DNA from: Phycicoccus avicenniae_A | GTDB taxonomy: Bacteria; Actinomycetota; Actinomycetes; Actinomycetales; Dermatophilaceae | Assembly (NCBI RefSeq): GCF_050496545.1 | Contig: NZ_JBNVZV010000002.1 | Location: forward strand, 62,001-126,000 | DNA length: 64,000 nucleotides | Direction: 5' to 3' | Shown here: positions 7,993 to 15,543 of the stretch, one piece after another | Numbering within the stretch: the first letter of the stretch is position 1 | Layout: each line of letters begins with the position of its first letter | The notes under the pieces: model-generated | Told to the model about the DNA's origin: nothing | The model's database searches: none | Seen by the model: the letters and a program-made list of their open reading frames with translations, nothing else | Program-made: the position numbers and the translations under genes

Positions 7993-8014
7993 GGCCCCGC
8001 CGGGCAGCGGGGTC
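7993..8014 (-). terminator. Hairpin before the lysis cassette
   Basis: GGCCCCGC (7993-8000), a six-base loop and GCGGGGTC (8007-8014) form a short stem just beyond the stop at 8028. The minus-strand tail is again TTCGTC. It would reduce transcription from the tail genes into the endolysin gene and so may help delay lysis. Confidence 0.65.
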
Positions 8015-8027
8015 GGGAGGGAAGGGC

Positions 8028-8465
8028 TCAGTCCTTCTCGGCTGTGGGCGTGGTGAAGTCCGACGGCGACAGCAGGTGCCGCAGACGTGCCGGGATCGGC
8101 GGGGCGGGCGGCACGGTCCCGGCGAGGACGCCGTCCCAGATGAGGCGCAGGTAGTCGACGAGCCCGAGCACGTCGGCCTCGAGCCGCTCGTTCTGCTCGC
8201 GCGCGACGGTCGCCTCGTAGCGTGCGCTCTTCGCCTCCTGCACGGCCTCCTCGGAGTTGGCCCGGGCGGCGGCTGCGTCGGCCTTCGCGTCGGTGGCGAT
8301 GGCGCGGTGCTCGGCCAAGGCGGCGACGAGGGCCTCGAGGCCGACGTTGGCCTCGGTGGACTTCTGCTGGTTGCGCGCTTGGATGCGCACACCGGCGAGG
8401 GTGAGGAGCCCGACGAGGACGCTCCCGACGACTCCGACAGCGGCGAGGGAGAGGGGGCTGTTCAC
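8028..8465 (-). CDS. Membrane-anchored coiled-coil phage protein
   Basis: A 145-residue protein from GTG at 8465 (GTGA overlap). Residues 5-25 form a single transmembrane helix. Residues 30-110 are a long Ala/Glu/Arg-rich helix with coiled-coil periodicity, followed by a proline-rich tail. Topology resembles DUF2746-type phage membrane proteins and could be a spanin-like or lysis-accessory protein. The role is inferred from position next to the lysis genes. Confidence 0.65.
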   Translation of the reverse strand: MNSPLSLAAVGVVGSVLVGLLTLAGVRIQARNQQKSTEANVGLEALVAALAEHRAIATDAKADAAAARANSEEAVQEAKSARYEATVAREQNERLEADVLGLVDYLRLIWDGVLAGTVPPAPPIPARLRHLLSPSDFTTPTAEKD

Positions 8466-8923
8466 CTCTCGCCCCCAGTGCCTCGCAGGGCGTGCGTCAG
8501 GTCGCTCACGGTGGTGTCCTGCGTCTCGCTCTCGGTGGCGACGAAGAACACGAACGCGACCATGAGCGCCTGCTGCGCGACGAGCAGGTAGGCCCGGTCG
8601 TAGCCGGGGGCGCCGCCGGGGGAGAGGTAGGCGACCCACGACGTGATGTAGGACGCGGCGCGCAGGCCGGGCATGAGGATGAGCGCGCCGATGGCGGCCG
8701 GGCGCAGCGGCTTCCAGAACGCGGCAGCCGCGGCGAGGGCGCCGCTAGTGACCCACGCGGTGACGGTGATGGCGTCTGGGATGGCGGTGTGCCAGGCGGA
8801 GTCGACGGGGATGCGCTGGCCGGGGATGCCGAGGCCGAGAACGATCCAGACGGCGGCCATGAGCAGCAGCCCGTGGCCCTTGCGGTCAGGTCGTGCGCGG
8901 GTGGCGAGTCGTCGCAGGGTCAC
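8462..8923 (-). CDS. Multi-pass membrane protein of unknown function
   Basis: A 153-residue protein from GTG at 8923, overlapping its neighbours by GTGA on both sides. It has a basic N-terminus (TLRRLATRARPDRKGHG) and four hydrophobic segments. Its position between a minor tail gene and the coiled-coil membrane protein suggests a lysis or superinfection-exclusion role, but no family is recognised. Confidence 0.65.
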   Translation of the reverse strand: MTLRRLATRARPDRKGHGLLLMAAVWIVLGLGIPGQRIPVDSAWHTAIPDAITVTAWVTSGALAAAAAFWKPLRPAAIGALILMPGLRAASYITSWVAYLSPGGAPGYDRAYLLVAQQALMVAFVFFVATESETQDTTVSDLTHALRGTGGER

Positions 8924-9318
8924 GCTCGGGCCTCCTTCGGTAGTTCGGTGATGGCCGGTTCGAGCGGCGTAGTCCAGCCCGTCCCGGTGAGCCACACGTT
9001 GCTTCCCGGCAGGAGGGCCGCGGCAGGAGCGAGCGGTGCGCAGCTGCGGCCAAAGAAGAGGTCGGCGTGGGTCAAGGCCCCGGAGACGCCGACGGCGATG
9101 CCAGCGCGCGCGTACGTCTCGTCGGCGGTGGCCTGCACGGCGGCCAGCTGCGCCTGCGGGCAGGAGTACCGGACTCGGACCCGGTCGGCCAGGACGTCAA
9201 CGCCGGCGACGCCATACGGGGCGTGTCCGCCGTCGTCGAGGACGGTCCACCCCGTCTCCTTGGTGCCGCGGACGACGCACGCGATGAAGGTCTCAGGGGC
9301 GCAGTCGCGCACGGTCAC
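8920..9318 (-). CDS. Minor tail-associated protein, unknown
   Basis: A 132-residue product from GTG at 9318 (GTGA overlap with the C1q-like gene). Four Cys residues (positions 6, 14, 53 and 93) are unusual for a tail protein and could form disulphides or bind metal. The middle contains a helix (QLAAVQATADETYARAGI). Function is not recognisable; the gene lies in the tail-adhesin run. Confidence 0.6.
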   Translation of the reverse strand: MTVRDCAPETFIACVVRGTKETGWTVLDDGGHAPYGVAGVDVLADRVRVRYSCPQAQLAAVQATADETYARAGIAVGVSGALTHADLFFGRSCAPLAPAAALLPGSNVWLTGTGWTTPLEPAITELPKEARA

Positions 9319-9869
9319 GACCCGGTGAGCTTGAAGCGGAGGAACGTGATGCCTGACCCGGGCACCGTGTCGAGGGCGCCGCCGCTGTTCTGGCGGGCGA
9401 AGATCTCGATGTAGTCGCCGGCGGCGAGCGCGATCTCGACGGGCGTGATGGCGACCGACGTCGACCCGGACCCGACGGCGCTCTGCTGGTTGAGGGTGAT
9501 CAAGGTCCCGCTCGAGGAGGATCCGCCCGCGTTGAGGCGGATCTGCGCGTCGCGCTGTCCGGTGCCGCTGGTCGCGAACTGGACCTGGGCCGCGATCTCG
9601 TACTTCCCGGCCGTGCGGACGATGAGCCGGGAGTTGTTCGTGGCCGTGTCGTGCGACGGGGTGTCGCCCGACTGCACGATGTCGTAGACCTCGCTGTTGA
9701 AGCCGATCAGTCCCCACACGGTGTGCGAGAGGGTCTGCGGTGCAGAGGGGAAGACGGAGCAGCGGGGGGTGAGGGCCCAGAAGTCGCTGGCGGTCTTCAT
9801 CTGGTTCAGCTTCGCGGCGTTGGGGATCTCCCCGTCGGCGAAGGTGGGGAACGTCGGGATGGTGCCCAT
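9315..9869 (-). CDS. C1q/TNF-like jelly-roll adhesin
   Basis: A 184-residue protein from ATG at 9869 behind AGGAG. After a 25-residue adaptor (NAAKLNQMKTASDFW, a frequent start of such proteins), the rest reads as a C1q-like jelly roll: GKYEIAAQVQFATSG, IRLNAGG, VEIALAAGDYIEIFARQN. Such trimeric domains occur at tail tips and bind host sugars or proteins. Likely a receptor-binding component. Confidence 0.72.
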   Translation of the reverse strand: MGTIPTFPTFADGEIPNAAKLNQMKTASDFWALTPRCSVFPSAPQTLSHTVWGLIGFNSEVYDIVQSGDTPSHDTATNNSRLIVRTAGKYEIAAQVQFATSGTGQRDAQIRLNAGGSSSSGTLITLNQQSAVGSGSTSVAITPVEIALAAGDYIEIFARQNSGGALDTVPGSGITFLRFKLTGS

Positions 9870-9881
9870 GCAGGTCGCTCC

Positions 9882-11765
9882 TCAGTGCGCGATTCGGTGG
9901 GTGGTGCCGATCTGGCCGTGCACCGGGTCGCCGATGATCCAGACGTCGGCGTAGGGGTTGGGAGGGGCGTCGACCTCCCAGAGCAGGTCGCTGCTGGAGT
10001 AGGTCTCGGTGATGCCCAGGACGGTGCCGGCGTCCGTCGGCCGGGGCGCCTGGGTGGGCAGGCCGGTCCAGGCGATGCCCTTGCCGATGTCGGCGGCGAG
10101 CAGGGCGGCCGTCTGGGCGTCGTCGAGCTGGTTGAGCCGCACCCGGACCCCCTCGGCGGCGCGCTGCGGCGTGGAGCGGGTGTTGATGATCCAGTCGAGG
10201 AGCCCGGCGAGGTCGGCGTCGGTGACGAAGGGTCCCTCGACGGAGTCGGTTCGCCAGCCGTACTCGTCGGCGGAGGTCGAGTTGATGACGCGCTGGGTGG
10301 TGCCGTTGGGCCGGGTGCCGGTGATGTCGTTGATGACGTCGCGCGGGTCGACGGGGTAGGAGAGGCTGTCGCCCAGGCGGTTGGCCTCGCCGTCGGAGGG
10401 CCCCGGGATGGTGAAGACCGGCGCCTGGTTGTAGAGGCTGGCGCGGGCGACGAGGACGAGGTTGCCGTTGCCGGCGACGTGGAGGATGCCGTCCTCGACG
10501 ACCGCGACGGCGTCGAGGCAGTCGGTCAGGCCCTTGCCTTCGGTGTCGAGGTGCCCCATCTGGGAGGTGGCGCCGGTGGCGTCGATGGCGGGGAACGGGG
10601 TTCCGGCCCAGCGGTTGTACCGGTCGAGGCGGGCCGCGGTGGTCTCGCCCTGGAAGCCGGTGAGCGCGGCGGCGGCGATGTCGTAGAGAGCGGCGTCGGC
10701 CAGCGGGGCGCCGAAAGCCGCGACGTTGGCGATGGTGCCGGTGAAGGTGGCCGCGTTGGCGCTGCCGCCGATGCTCAGGGAGCGACTGGCGCCCTGCGGG
10801 CCGACCGCGGAGGCGTTGCTGGCGCTGACGGGTGCGAGCTGGTCGACGACGAGGGACAGGGTGCCGGTGTTGTCCCAGCGGGCGGCGATGACGTGGGGGA
10901 GGCCGTCGTTGACCGCGGCGGCCGAGGTGACGCTGAGCTGGAAGGCCGGGAAGTAGGGGTTGTTCGTGGAGGCGACGACCTTGCCGGCGGCGTCGAGGGA
11001 CAGGATCACCTTGGGCATGTAGCGGTCGTTGAGGGAGGCGATGGCGGCCGGGGTGCTCGAGGTGGTGCGGATGGTCGCGACGAGCGTGGCGCCCGCGGGG
11101 AAGTACGGGTCGATCTCGGTGGCGAGGTCGCCGGTGACGTACCGGCCGCCGGAGAAGGTGGTGCCGTGGGCGTCGGAGGCGGCGGTGACGACCGCGTCGG
11201 AGTCGGCCGGCGCGGTGCCGGTGCCGACGAGGGCGGCGGGCAGGCCATTGGTGACGGCGTCGGAGAGGTCGCCGCCGACGAGCCGGAAGAGGGACACGGG
11301 GCCGCGGGAAAGGATCTCCTGCCCGGGGACGTCGATGAACTTGCGGAACACCGGCCCCTGCCAGGCGAGCTCGTCGGTGGCGGTGATGGTGGTGACTGAG
11401 CGCCCGATGACGGGGAAGTCGATGCGGGGTGTGGCGATGCGGCCGGTGAAGCGATAGGAGATGGGCGGCGGGTCGGTGGTGAACGGGCCGAGGCCGGGGG
11501 TGTACTCCTCGCTCGCGGAGGCACCGGGGGCGCCGGTCCAGCGGATGAGCTTGCCGCCGGCTCCGGCGCTGTCGCCGTCGAAGTAGCTGCCGTCTCCGAC
11601 CATGACGGAACGGATGACGGTGCCGGGGGTGGCGGTGAACGTCGCGATGCCGCCGGTCACGCTGCCGGTGGCGGTGGTGCCGTCCCCGAGCGCGAGCGTG
11701 ACGGTGGTGCCGTCGGGTGCGGCGACCGCCAGCGAGTGCGGGGACGACAGGATGACGCCGGGCAT
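9882..11765 (-). CDS. Large minor tail protein with LamG-like domain
   Basis: A 627-residue protein from ATG at 11765 preceded by AGGAGG. The N-terminal third is beta-rich. A concanavalin/LamG-type module follows (residues about 170-370: DGLPHVIAARWDNTGTLSLV, then FTGTIANVAAFGAPL). The C-terminal third (DPRDVINDITGTRPNG) resembles tail base components that measure or attach fibres. It is likely a tail-tip protein bearing carbohydrate-binding capacity. It lies downstream of a terminator, so it may have its own promoter or depend on read-through. Confidence 0.72.
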   Translation of the reverse strand: MPGVILSSPHSLAVAAPDGTTVTLALGDGTTATGSVTGGIATFTATPGTVIRSVMVGDGSYFDGDSAGAGGKLIRWTGAPGASASEEYTPGLGPFTTDPPPISYRFTGRIATPRIDFPVIGRSVTTITATDELAWQGPVFRKFIDVPGQEILSRGPVSLFRLVGGDLSDAVTNGLPAALVGTGTAPADSDAVVTAASDAHGTTFSGGRYVTGDLATEIDPYFPAGATLVATIRTTSSTPAAIASLNDRYMPKVILSLDAAGKVVASTNNPYFPAFQLSVTSAAAVNDGLPHVIAARWDNTGTLSLVVDQLAPVSASNASAVGPQGASRSLSIGGSANAATFTGTIANVAAFGAPLADAALYDIAAAALTGFQGETTAARLDRYNRWAGTPFPAIDATGATSQMGHLDTEGKGLTDCLDAVAVVEDGILHVAGNGNLVLVARASLYNQAPVFTIPGPSDGEANRLGDSLSYPVDPRDVINDITGTRPNGTTQRVINSTSADEYGWRTDSVEGPFVTDADLAGLLDWIINTRSTPQRAAEGVRVRLNQLDDAQTAALLAADIGKGIAWTGLPTQAPRPTDAGTVLGITETYSSSDLLWEVDAPPNPYADVWIIGDPVHGQIGTTHRIAH

Positions 11766-11800
11766 CGCGAGCCTCCTCGTCAGGTCCGGGGCGGGCACGA

Positions 11801-11830
11801 CGAAGCGCCCCCACGGTGGGAGGCGCTTCG
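11801..11830 (-). terminator. Terminator after the polysaccharide polymerase gene
   Basis: CGAAGCGCC (11801-11809) pairs with GGCGCTTCG (11822-11830), with further inner pairing of CCCA and TGGG. It lies 21 bases beyond the polymerase stop and separates that gene from the next tail gene. Confidence 0.75.
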
Positions 11831-11851
11831 GTAGGGCGGGGCGGGGTGGTG

Positions 11852-13222
11852 CTAGACGCGCAGGCGGGCGCGGGCCACGGAGCGGGGCGTGGCGGGCTTG
11901 TACGCGGACGCGATGGAGCGGGCGACGATCAGGACCAGCGCGAGCGCCACAGCCGGGTAGAAGACGCCCTTGACAGCGCCGAGGGTGTCGGAGCGCCACG
12001 CGAACGGGAGGGTGCCGATGGCCAGCGGGTAGAGCAGGCCCACGGTCCTCGAGGATGTCGGGTCGAACCGGCCGTACAGCCACGCGACAGCGATGCCGGC
12101 GACGAGGGAGAGCACGAGCACGCCGACGACGCCGAAGTTGAGCAGGCCCTCGGCGGGGATCGAGAAGCCGTACCCCTGGTTGGAGGCGGTGAGGCCGGTG
12201 ACGTTGCGGAACACGAACGTGCCCGTGTCGTCGGGTGCGCCGAACAGGCGGACCGCGATGGGCGACGGGAGCTGCCGCAGCAGCCCGGCCACGATGGTGG
12301 AGCCGCCGGTCGTGGACTGCGGGTAGGTGACGGACAGGTCGGTCATGCCGGTGGTGAACGCGACGGAGCCGAGGTCCCGCAGCGGCACGGCCAGAGTCGG
12401 GAGCGCGGTGACGCCGCCGAGCTGGGCGGTGCGGTAGATCACGACGGCGTAGGCGAAGACGGCGGTGGCGCCCATGCCGGCGGCGACCTTCCACGTCCCG
12501 ACGGCGCGGCGGGTGATGAACACGAGGCCGATGACGACGACGGAGAGGGCGGCGCCGCGGCGGCCGTTGAGGCCGAGGAGCCCGATCAGCGCCAGGAGCG
12601 GCAGGACGTCGGCGCCGATGGGGTGTCGCCCGGACTGGTAGCGGGCGGTGAAGATCATCGTGGCCGCAGCCGGGGCAGCCATGAACCCGATGGTGGTGAC
12701 GACGTCGGCGCTGCTGTAGACGTCCTGCCCGAGGGAGCGGGTGATGACGGCACCGGCGAGGTAGTCGCGGGCGGCGAGCGCGAGCGCCACCAGCAGCAGC
12801 GCCCGGCCGGTCAGGAGCAGCAGCCCGGGGTCGAGGGGCTTCCCGCGCCGTCGCAGCGGCCGGAACGGGACCGCGGCGCCGAGGGTGAAGCCGAGGACCG
12901 CGAGCGCCATCAGCAGCGGTGTCCGCTCGCTCATGGCGTCCCTGGTGACGAAGCCGAGGTCGCCCTGCCCGGACCAGATCCACGCGACCGGGGCGAGCGT
13001 GGCGACGGCGATGTAGGCGGTGGGGAACAGTAGCGGGTGGAACAGGTCAACCCGCCCGGCACGCCGCGTCCGTTGCACACCCACCACGGCGGCCCCAACC
13101 GCGACCAGCGCGGCCACGGTAAGGGTGAGCAGCGGCGAGAAGGTGAGCCAGCCGAACCCGAACGCGGCGACCACCGCGGCGGCGGTCCAGCACGCCACGA
13201 TCACCCCACCCGGTTTCAGCAC
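11852..13222 (-). CDS. Wzy-like polysaccharide polymerase carried by the prophage
   Basis: A 456-residue integral membrane protein with about ten to twelve hydrophobic helices. Layout resembles O-antigen/oligosaccharide repeat-unit polymerases: periplasmic-type loop with Arg-rich turns, LLGLNGRRGAALSVVV in the middle, and a late FAWRSDTLGAVKG turn. Such enzymes join lipid-linked sugar repeats outside the membrane. ATG at 13222 sits 25 bases after the tail-spike stop with no obvious ribosome binding site. It is not a virion protein by appearance. A lysogenic-conversion role, altering the host's surface polysaccharide, is inferred from analogy with serotype-converting phages of Gram-negative bacteria. 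Confidence 0.66.
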   Translation of the reverse strand: MLKPGGVIVACWTAAAVVAAFGFGWLTFSPLLTLTVAALVAVGAAVVGVQRTRRAGRVDLFHPLLFPTAYIAVATLAPVAWIWSGQGDLGFVTRDAMSERTPLLMALAVLGFTLGAAVPFRPLRRRGKPLDPGLLLLTGRALLLVALALAARDYLAGAVITRSLGQDVYSSADVVTTIGFMAAPAAATMIFTARYQSGRHPIGADVLPLLALIGLLGLNGRRGAALSVVVIGLVFITRRAVGTWKVAAGMGATAVFAYAVVIYRTAQLGGVTALPTLAVPLRDLGSVAFTTGMTDLSVTYPQSTTGGSTIVAGLLRQLPSPIAVRLFGAPDDTGTFVFRNVTGLTASNQGYGFSIPAEGLLNFGVVGVLVLSLVAGIAVAWLYGRFDPTSSRTVGLLYPLAIGTLPFAWRSDTLGAVKGVFYPAVALALVLIVARSIASAYKPATPRSVARARLRV

Positions 13223-13246
13223 CCGCCAAAGGTACCCGGGCCCGGG

Positions 13247-14602
13247 TCAGAACGCCGCGGTGGTCGCTCGGACGATGCCCGTGTTGGCCGCCCCCTCCTT
13301 GAAGTAGAGGCCCAGCGCGTTGCCGGCGTCGACGTCGGGGCCAAGGCTGACGTTCGTGCAGCTGGAGAGGGAGGCGCCGTAGTTCTGGGTCTTGGTCGTC
13401 TGGTCATCGCCGAGGGTGTTCCCGGAGAGGGCGATGTCTCGCGCGCCAGACATCCGGAACCCGGCTCGGGTGTAGTCGAACCGGTCGAGGTTGCGGTTCT
13501 GCCCGTTGCGCATGGCGGTGTTGCCGTTGACGGCGATCTTGCTCGAGCCGTTCCACACGGCGAAGCCCGCCGCGTCGTTCTCCGTAGCGACGTTGCCGGC
13601 AACGACGCCCCGGGCGCAGTCGCCGTCGACGGTGATGCCCATGTCCCCGCCGCCGCGCGAGACGCAGCCGATGATGCGGAAGTCGTCGGTGCTGAACATG
13701 GCGATCTGGTCGGCTGTGCCGGGGTTGGTTGCGGCGGTGTAGGAACGGCCGGGCCCCACGACGGTGAGGTCCTTGTAGGTGAGGCGCTGGATGTTCGTTG
13801 GGGCCGCGCCCTTGGTCGCCATGATCGGGTAGCGGGCGCTGCCGCCGCCGAGGAAGTTCGTGACGGTGATGTCGTCGAGGGTGACGTCGGTAGGAGCGTT
13901 GGTCGTGCCGACGACGTAGACGCCGCGGTCAACCCAGTTGCTGATGTTGGCGCGGTGGACGTCGACGAGGCGGGCGTCGTTCTCGATCTGCACGCCGACA
14001 CGGCAGCCGATGATGTCGACGGTGTCGATGAGGCCGGAGGTGACCCGGGCGAACCGGAGGGCGACGCCGAGGGGGCTGTAAAGCTGGCAGTCGCGCCACT
14101 CGAGCCCGCTGATGGCGGCACCGGAGGTGAACATGTTGCCGGTGATCTTGCCGTTCGGGTCGGTCACCGCGAGCTCGCGGAACTTGATGCCGCCGACGTT
14201 GGCCACCATCCAGTTGCCGGTGATGGTCGTCGTGGGCCCCTTGACGATGGTCGCGCCGGCTCCTCGGAAGGTCAGGGCCTTGGTGATGGTGAGGCTGGCG
14301 TCCACGAGGTACGTGCCGGGCGGGAAGTAGATCGTGGAGCCGGCGGGAGCCGCGGTCATGGCCGCGACGATGGCGGCCCGGTCGTCGGTGACGCCGTCGC
14401 CCTTGGCGCCGAAGTCCTTCACGTTGAACACCAGGTCCGTGGCGCCGGGCAGACCGGGCAGTGCCGACCAGGCCGTCGACCCGTCGCCGAACTTGACCTT
14501 GCCGGTGGTGCGGTCGTAGCCGATCTCGCCCGCAACGAGCACCGGGTTCGCGGCGGCCCACTGGGCGCTCGTGCCCTGACGCTGCTGCAGTCTCTCCGCC
14601 AC
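13247..14602 (-). CDS. Tail spike: beta-helix (pectate-lyase-like) protein
   Basis: A 451-residue protein from GTG at 14602 (TAGTG overlap). The N-terminus (ERLQQRQGTSAQWAAANPVL, then EIGYDRTTGKVKFGDG) is the adaptor repeat found at the front of phage hyaluronidase-type and tropism-determinant proteins. From residue 60, NVKDFGAKGDGVTDD marks the start of a right-handed parallel beta-helix of the pectate-lyase 3 type, continuing with repeated short strands to the end. Such spikes usually bind or cut surface polysaccharide. Directly followed by the Wzy-like gene. Confidence 0.82.
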   Translation of the reverse strand: MAERLQQRQGTSAQWAAANPVLVAGEIGYDRTTGKVKFGDGSTAWSALPGLPGATDLVFNVKDFGAKGDGVTDDRAAIVAAMTAAPAGSTIYFPPGTYLVDASLTITKALTFRGAGATIVKGPTTTITGNWMVANVGGIKFRELAVTDPNGKITGNMFTSGAAISGLEWRDCQLYSPLGVALRFARVTSGLIDTVDIIGCRVGVQIENDARLVDVHRANISNWVDRGVYVVGTTNAPTDVTLDDITVTNFLGGGSARYPIMATKGAAPTNIQRLTYKDLTVVGPGRSYTAATNPGTADQIAMFSTDDFRIIGCVSRGGGDMGITVDGDCARGVVAGNVATENDAAGFAVWNGSSKIAVNGNTAMRNGQNRNLDRFDYTRAGFRMSGARDIALSGNTLGDDQTTKTQNYGASLSSCTNVSLGPDVDAGNALGLYFKEGAANTGIVRATTAAF

Positions 14603-15543
14603 TACGGCTGCCCTCCATCGATCGTTCGGGTGAAGGTTCCGGTCGGATCGCCGGAGCCGAGGATGGCGCCCGTGGTCGACGCAGGAGCGTCAGGCAGCAC
14701 CGCGCGCGAGAACTGCGGCTCGATGTACTCCAGCGCGCCGCCCCACTCCGTGAGCGCCCCCACCAGCCGCGGGTTCGTCGCGAAGTTGCGTCGGAAGACG
14801 ACCTCGGGCGGCAGGTCGGCCTCGTCGATGAGCACCTCGTCGACCCAGACCTGCTGTCCCGCAGTGGCCGCCGACGCCGGACGGACCACGAGGAAGAGCT
14901 CCGTAGCCGGAGCCGTGAAGGTGGTGCTGATGCGCTGCCAGTCGCCGGTCACCGTGGACGCCGAGCCGTAGTACGGGAACACCTGGGACACGAAGGCCAG
15001 GCGCACCGGCGGCGATCCGGCCGGCACCCAGACCTTGGCGTAGGCCGTGTACCGGCGGCCGATGACCAGCACGGGCGGCCGGGTCCACGACGCCGAGGCC
15101 CCGTTCGCCGAGACGCTCGGCCACGTGACGAGCATTGAGCGGGCACCGGACGCCGCCCGCACGGTGCTGGGATCAACCGTGGCGCCCGAGGAGCCCGTCC
15201 AGTTGCCGACGGTGCCGCCCTCGAACGTCGCGGACTCCGCGTCGACCATGTTGCCGGGCATCGGGTGGCGATAGGCGACCCGCAGGGGCTTGCGGTAGAG
15301 CGTCCTCGCCGCCGGTCCACCCGGGGTCGCGACGACCTCGGAGAACGCTCCGTCGGTGTTGTCGAAGGCCAGCGAGCACATGCCCTCGCGCGCCGGCTCC
15401 CGCCAGTGCCCCGCGCCGCGCTGGATGCGCACGCCCGAGCCCTTGACGGCCGCCGACACGTCCTGCCACGCCGGGGCCGCGGAGGGTGAGGCGAGCGAGA
15501 CCTCGACCCGCAGCGGTTTCGCGGCGTCCCACGGGAACCTCAC
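14602..15543 (-). CDS. Minor tail protein with carbohydrate-binding-like domain
   Basis: A 313-residue protein from GTG at 15543, overlapping the tape-measure stop region. The first 110 residues (WDAAKPLRVEVSLA) match the distal-tail type of protein that follows tape measures in many actinophages. The middle carries a CBM-like jelly roll (STFEGGTVGNWTGSSGATVD and WVDEVLIDEADLP). It likely forms part of the tail tip and displays sugar-binding surfaces. Confidence 0.7.
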   Translation of the reverse strand: MRFPWDAAKPLRVEVSLASPSAAPAWQDVSAAVKGSGVRIQRGAGHWREPAREGMCSLAFDNTDGAFSEVVATPGGPAARTLYRKPLRVAYRHPMPGNMVDAESATFEGGTVGNWTGSSGATVDPSTVRAASGARSMLVTWPSVSANGASASWTRPPVLVIGRRYTAYAKVWVPAGSPPVRLAFVSQVFPYYGSASTVTGDWQRISTTFTAPATELFLVVRPASAATAGQQVWVDEVLIDEADLPPEVVFRRNFATNPRLVGALTEWGGALEYIEPQFSRAVLPDAPASTTGAILGSGDPTGTFTRTIDGGQP

